Part shown: positions 63,204-64,000 of the stretch, one piece after another
Layout: each line of letters starts with the position of its first letter
How positions within the stretch are numbered: position 1 is the stretch's first letter
NCBI GenBank assembly: GCA_023667045.1
Contig: JAMPAU010000001.1
Span: forward strand, 968,469 to 1,032,468
Length of the DNA: 64,000 bases
DNA from: Ruminococcus flavefaciens
Lineage (GTDB): Bacteria > Bacillota > Clostridia > Oscillospirales > Ruminococcaceae
Direction: 5' to 3'
Made by a program: the position numbers and the translations under genes
The notes under the pieces: generated by a model
Seen by the model: the letters and a program-made list of their open reading frames with translations, nothing else
Databases searched by the model: none
What the model was told of the DNA's origin: nothing

Positions 63204-63935
63204 TCAGAAGTTTTTTATAATAATTTCTCGATAATAACCACCAGAAAGATTATTATGACGTTCCGTGTCGATAATTTCGTAATCTTTGTACAAATTGCGA
63301 ATATGCTCGTCATCGTTGTAAGAAAGGATAAAATGCCCTTTAATCTGGCTTAAAACAGCCTTTAAACGCTCATGGTCTTTTTTGTTAAATTTTTCATCGT
63401 AGTAGCGTTCGGTCTTGTTGTAGGGCGGGTCACAATAAAACAATGCATCTGGACTGTCATATTTTTTAATTAAATTTTCAAAATCCATTTTTTCAATTAC
63501 GACGTTTCTAAGACGCCTTTCAGTTTCTTCGAGACAATCCGGCGAAATATTGCGTTTTCGTCCCCCAAAAGTTTTCATATTCGAGCCATAACTAATCTTC
63601 GCAATCATAAAAAACATTGCCGCACGCTGAATATCCGTAAAGCCGGAAATCTCCATTTTTGCCTTTATTTCGTCAAAAATCTCACGTGAATTGAAGTAAC
63701 CGGAAATTTCACGTTGCAACTCCGCACGATGATATTTTGCACATCGGAAAAGATTTACGAGGTCGCTGTTGAAATCATTGTAAACTTCAAGTGGAGCGTA
63801 ATTTTCTCTGTAGAACATCACAGAACCGCCACCGCCAAAAACTTCGATATATCGGTCAAAATCGTCCGGAAACATTGATACGATTTTCTTCGCAAGCAAC
63901 TGTTTTCCGCCCACCCACGGAATAAAACTTTTCAT
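63204..63935 (-). CDS. D12-class DNA adenine N6-methyltransferase
   Basis: A 243-residue Dam/M.DpnM-type enzyme. FIPWVGGKQLLAKKI (start), EVFGGGGSVMFYR (SAM-binding motif I), YNDFNSDLVNLFRC, FYCDPPYNKTERYY (catalytic DPPY) and FILSYND are present. It methylates adenine in a short target, probably GATC-like, but specificity cannot be read from sequence. No restriction gene is adjacent, so it is an orphan, often of phage origin. The start ATG 63935 is preceded by AAGGGGG. Its upstream region continues beyond the window. Confidence 0.92.
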   Translation of the reverse strand: MKSFIPWVGGKQLLAKKIVSMFPDDFDRYIEVFGGGGSVMFYRENYAPLEVYNDFNSDLVNLFRCAKYHRAELQREISGYFNSREIFDEIKAKMEISGFTDIQRAAMFFMIAKISYGSNMKTFGGRKRNISPDCLEETERRLRNVVIEKMDFENLIKKYDSPDALFYCDPPYNKTERYYDEKFNKKDHERLKAVLSQIKGHFILSYNDDEHIRNLYKDYEIIDTERHNNLSGGYYREIIIKNF

Positions 63936-63965
63936 TTTAAAGCCCCCTTTATATTTTATAAAAAT

Positions 63966-63995
63966 AGCCTTTTCACAGAGGAAAAGGCTGTTTTT
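63966..63995. terminator. Terminator at the right edge
   Basis: AGCCTTTTC (63967-63974 region) pairs with GAAAAGGCT (63981-63989), followed by T5 on the plus strand. The gene it serves is outside the window or divergent from the methylase. Confidence 0.6.
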
Positions 63996-64000
63996 CGGTA

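Noticed and set aside
1-64000. tRNA or rRNA genes, integrase, transposase or phage structural genes
   Set aside because: None recognised by reading; the orphan methylase alone does not support a prophage.

Overview
This window looks like chromosomal DNA of a low-GC, fibre-degrading gut Firmicute of the Ruminococcus/Oscillospiraceae type. That is an inference from content: dockerin modules, a lipoprotein GH5 endoglucanase, a CE3-like SGNH esterase, a sortase-anchored Cna_B adhesin, long Thr-rich linkers, and sporulation genes (sipL-like, spoIVA, a Spo0A-like regulator). No tRNA, rRNA or CRISPR array was seen.

Layout. 1-3.4 kb: 3' end of a YbbR-like gene, a TraB/GumN lipoprotein, and a convergent dockerin-bearing VanY-type carboxypeptidase. 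3.6-7.5 kb: glycogen phosphorylase and 4-alpha-glucanotransferase, a two-gene glycogen/maltodextrin operon. 7.5-8.5 kb: a small membrane protein and a zinc-ribbon protein. 8.6-17.1 kb: a long minus-strand gene train. It starts with a HAD phosphatase that appears to use an ATT start codon, continues with a tandem triplet of unknown paralogs, then iorA and iorB (indolepyruvate:ferredoxin oxidoreductase). iorA and iorB are split by 1.8 kb of accessory and broken genes, including a candidate invertible promoter and a gene whose 5' end copies that of iorB. 17.3-18.5 kb: an HTH/DUF2975 pair with a candidate operator cluster.

18.5-33.7 kb: cell-surface region. It holds a GH5 lipoprotein, a 3586-residue MPSTG-anchored adhesin carrying an SGNH hydrolase domain inside one Cna_B repeat, and a secreted SGNH/CE3-like esterase with two carbohydrate-binding-like modules. 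34.2-44 kb: housekeeping (PP2C phosphatase, TatD nuclease, LCP protein, SLOG protein, alanine racemase, a TatD-associated radical SAM protein, a branched-chain aminotransferase, and serC/serA-type serine synthesis genes flanking a gene with an in-frame TAG).

44.4-50.3 kb: a DUF4317 protein, the sipL-spoIVA spore-coat pair, then four very short minus-strand transcription units, each with its own promoter and terminator. One of these has no convincing ORF. 50.4-57.3 kb: trkA/trkH potassium uptake, a dockerin protein behind a possible structured leader, and an AT-rich, frameshifted GtrII-like membrane gene. 57.4-62.1 kb: the str cluster (rpsL, rpsG, fusA, tuf) with a structured rpsL-rpsG spacer. 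62.2-64 kb: a Spo0A-like regulator with a degenerate receiver and an orphan D12-class adenine methyltransferase.

Four loci are visibly broken (11.2-11.6, 12.1-12.4, 42.5-42.8 and 55.8-57.3 kb), so accessory genes are turning over between intact housekeeping blocks.
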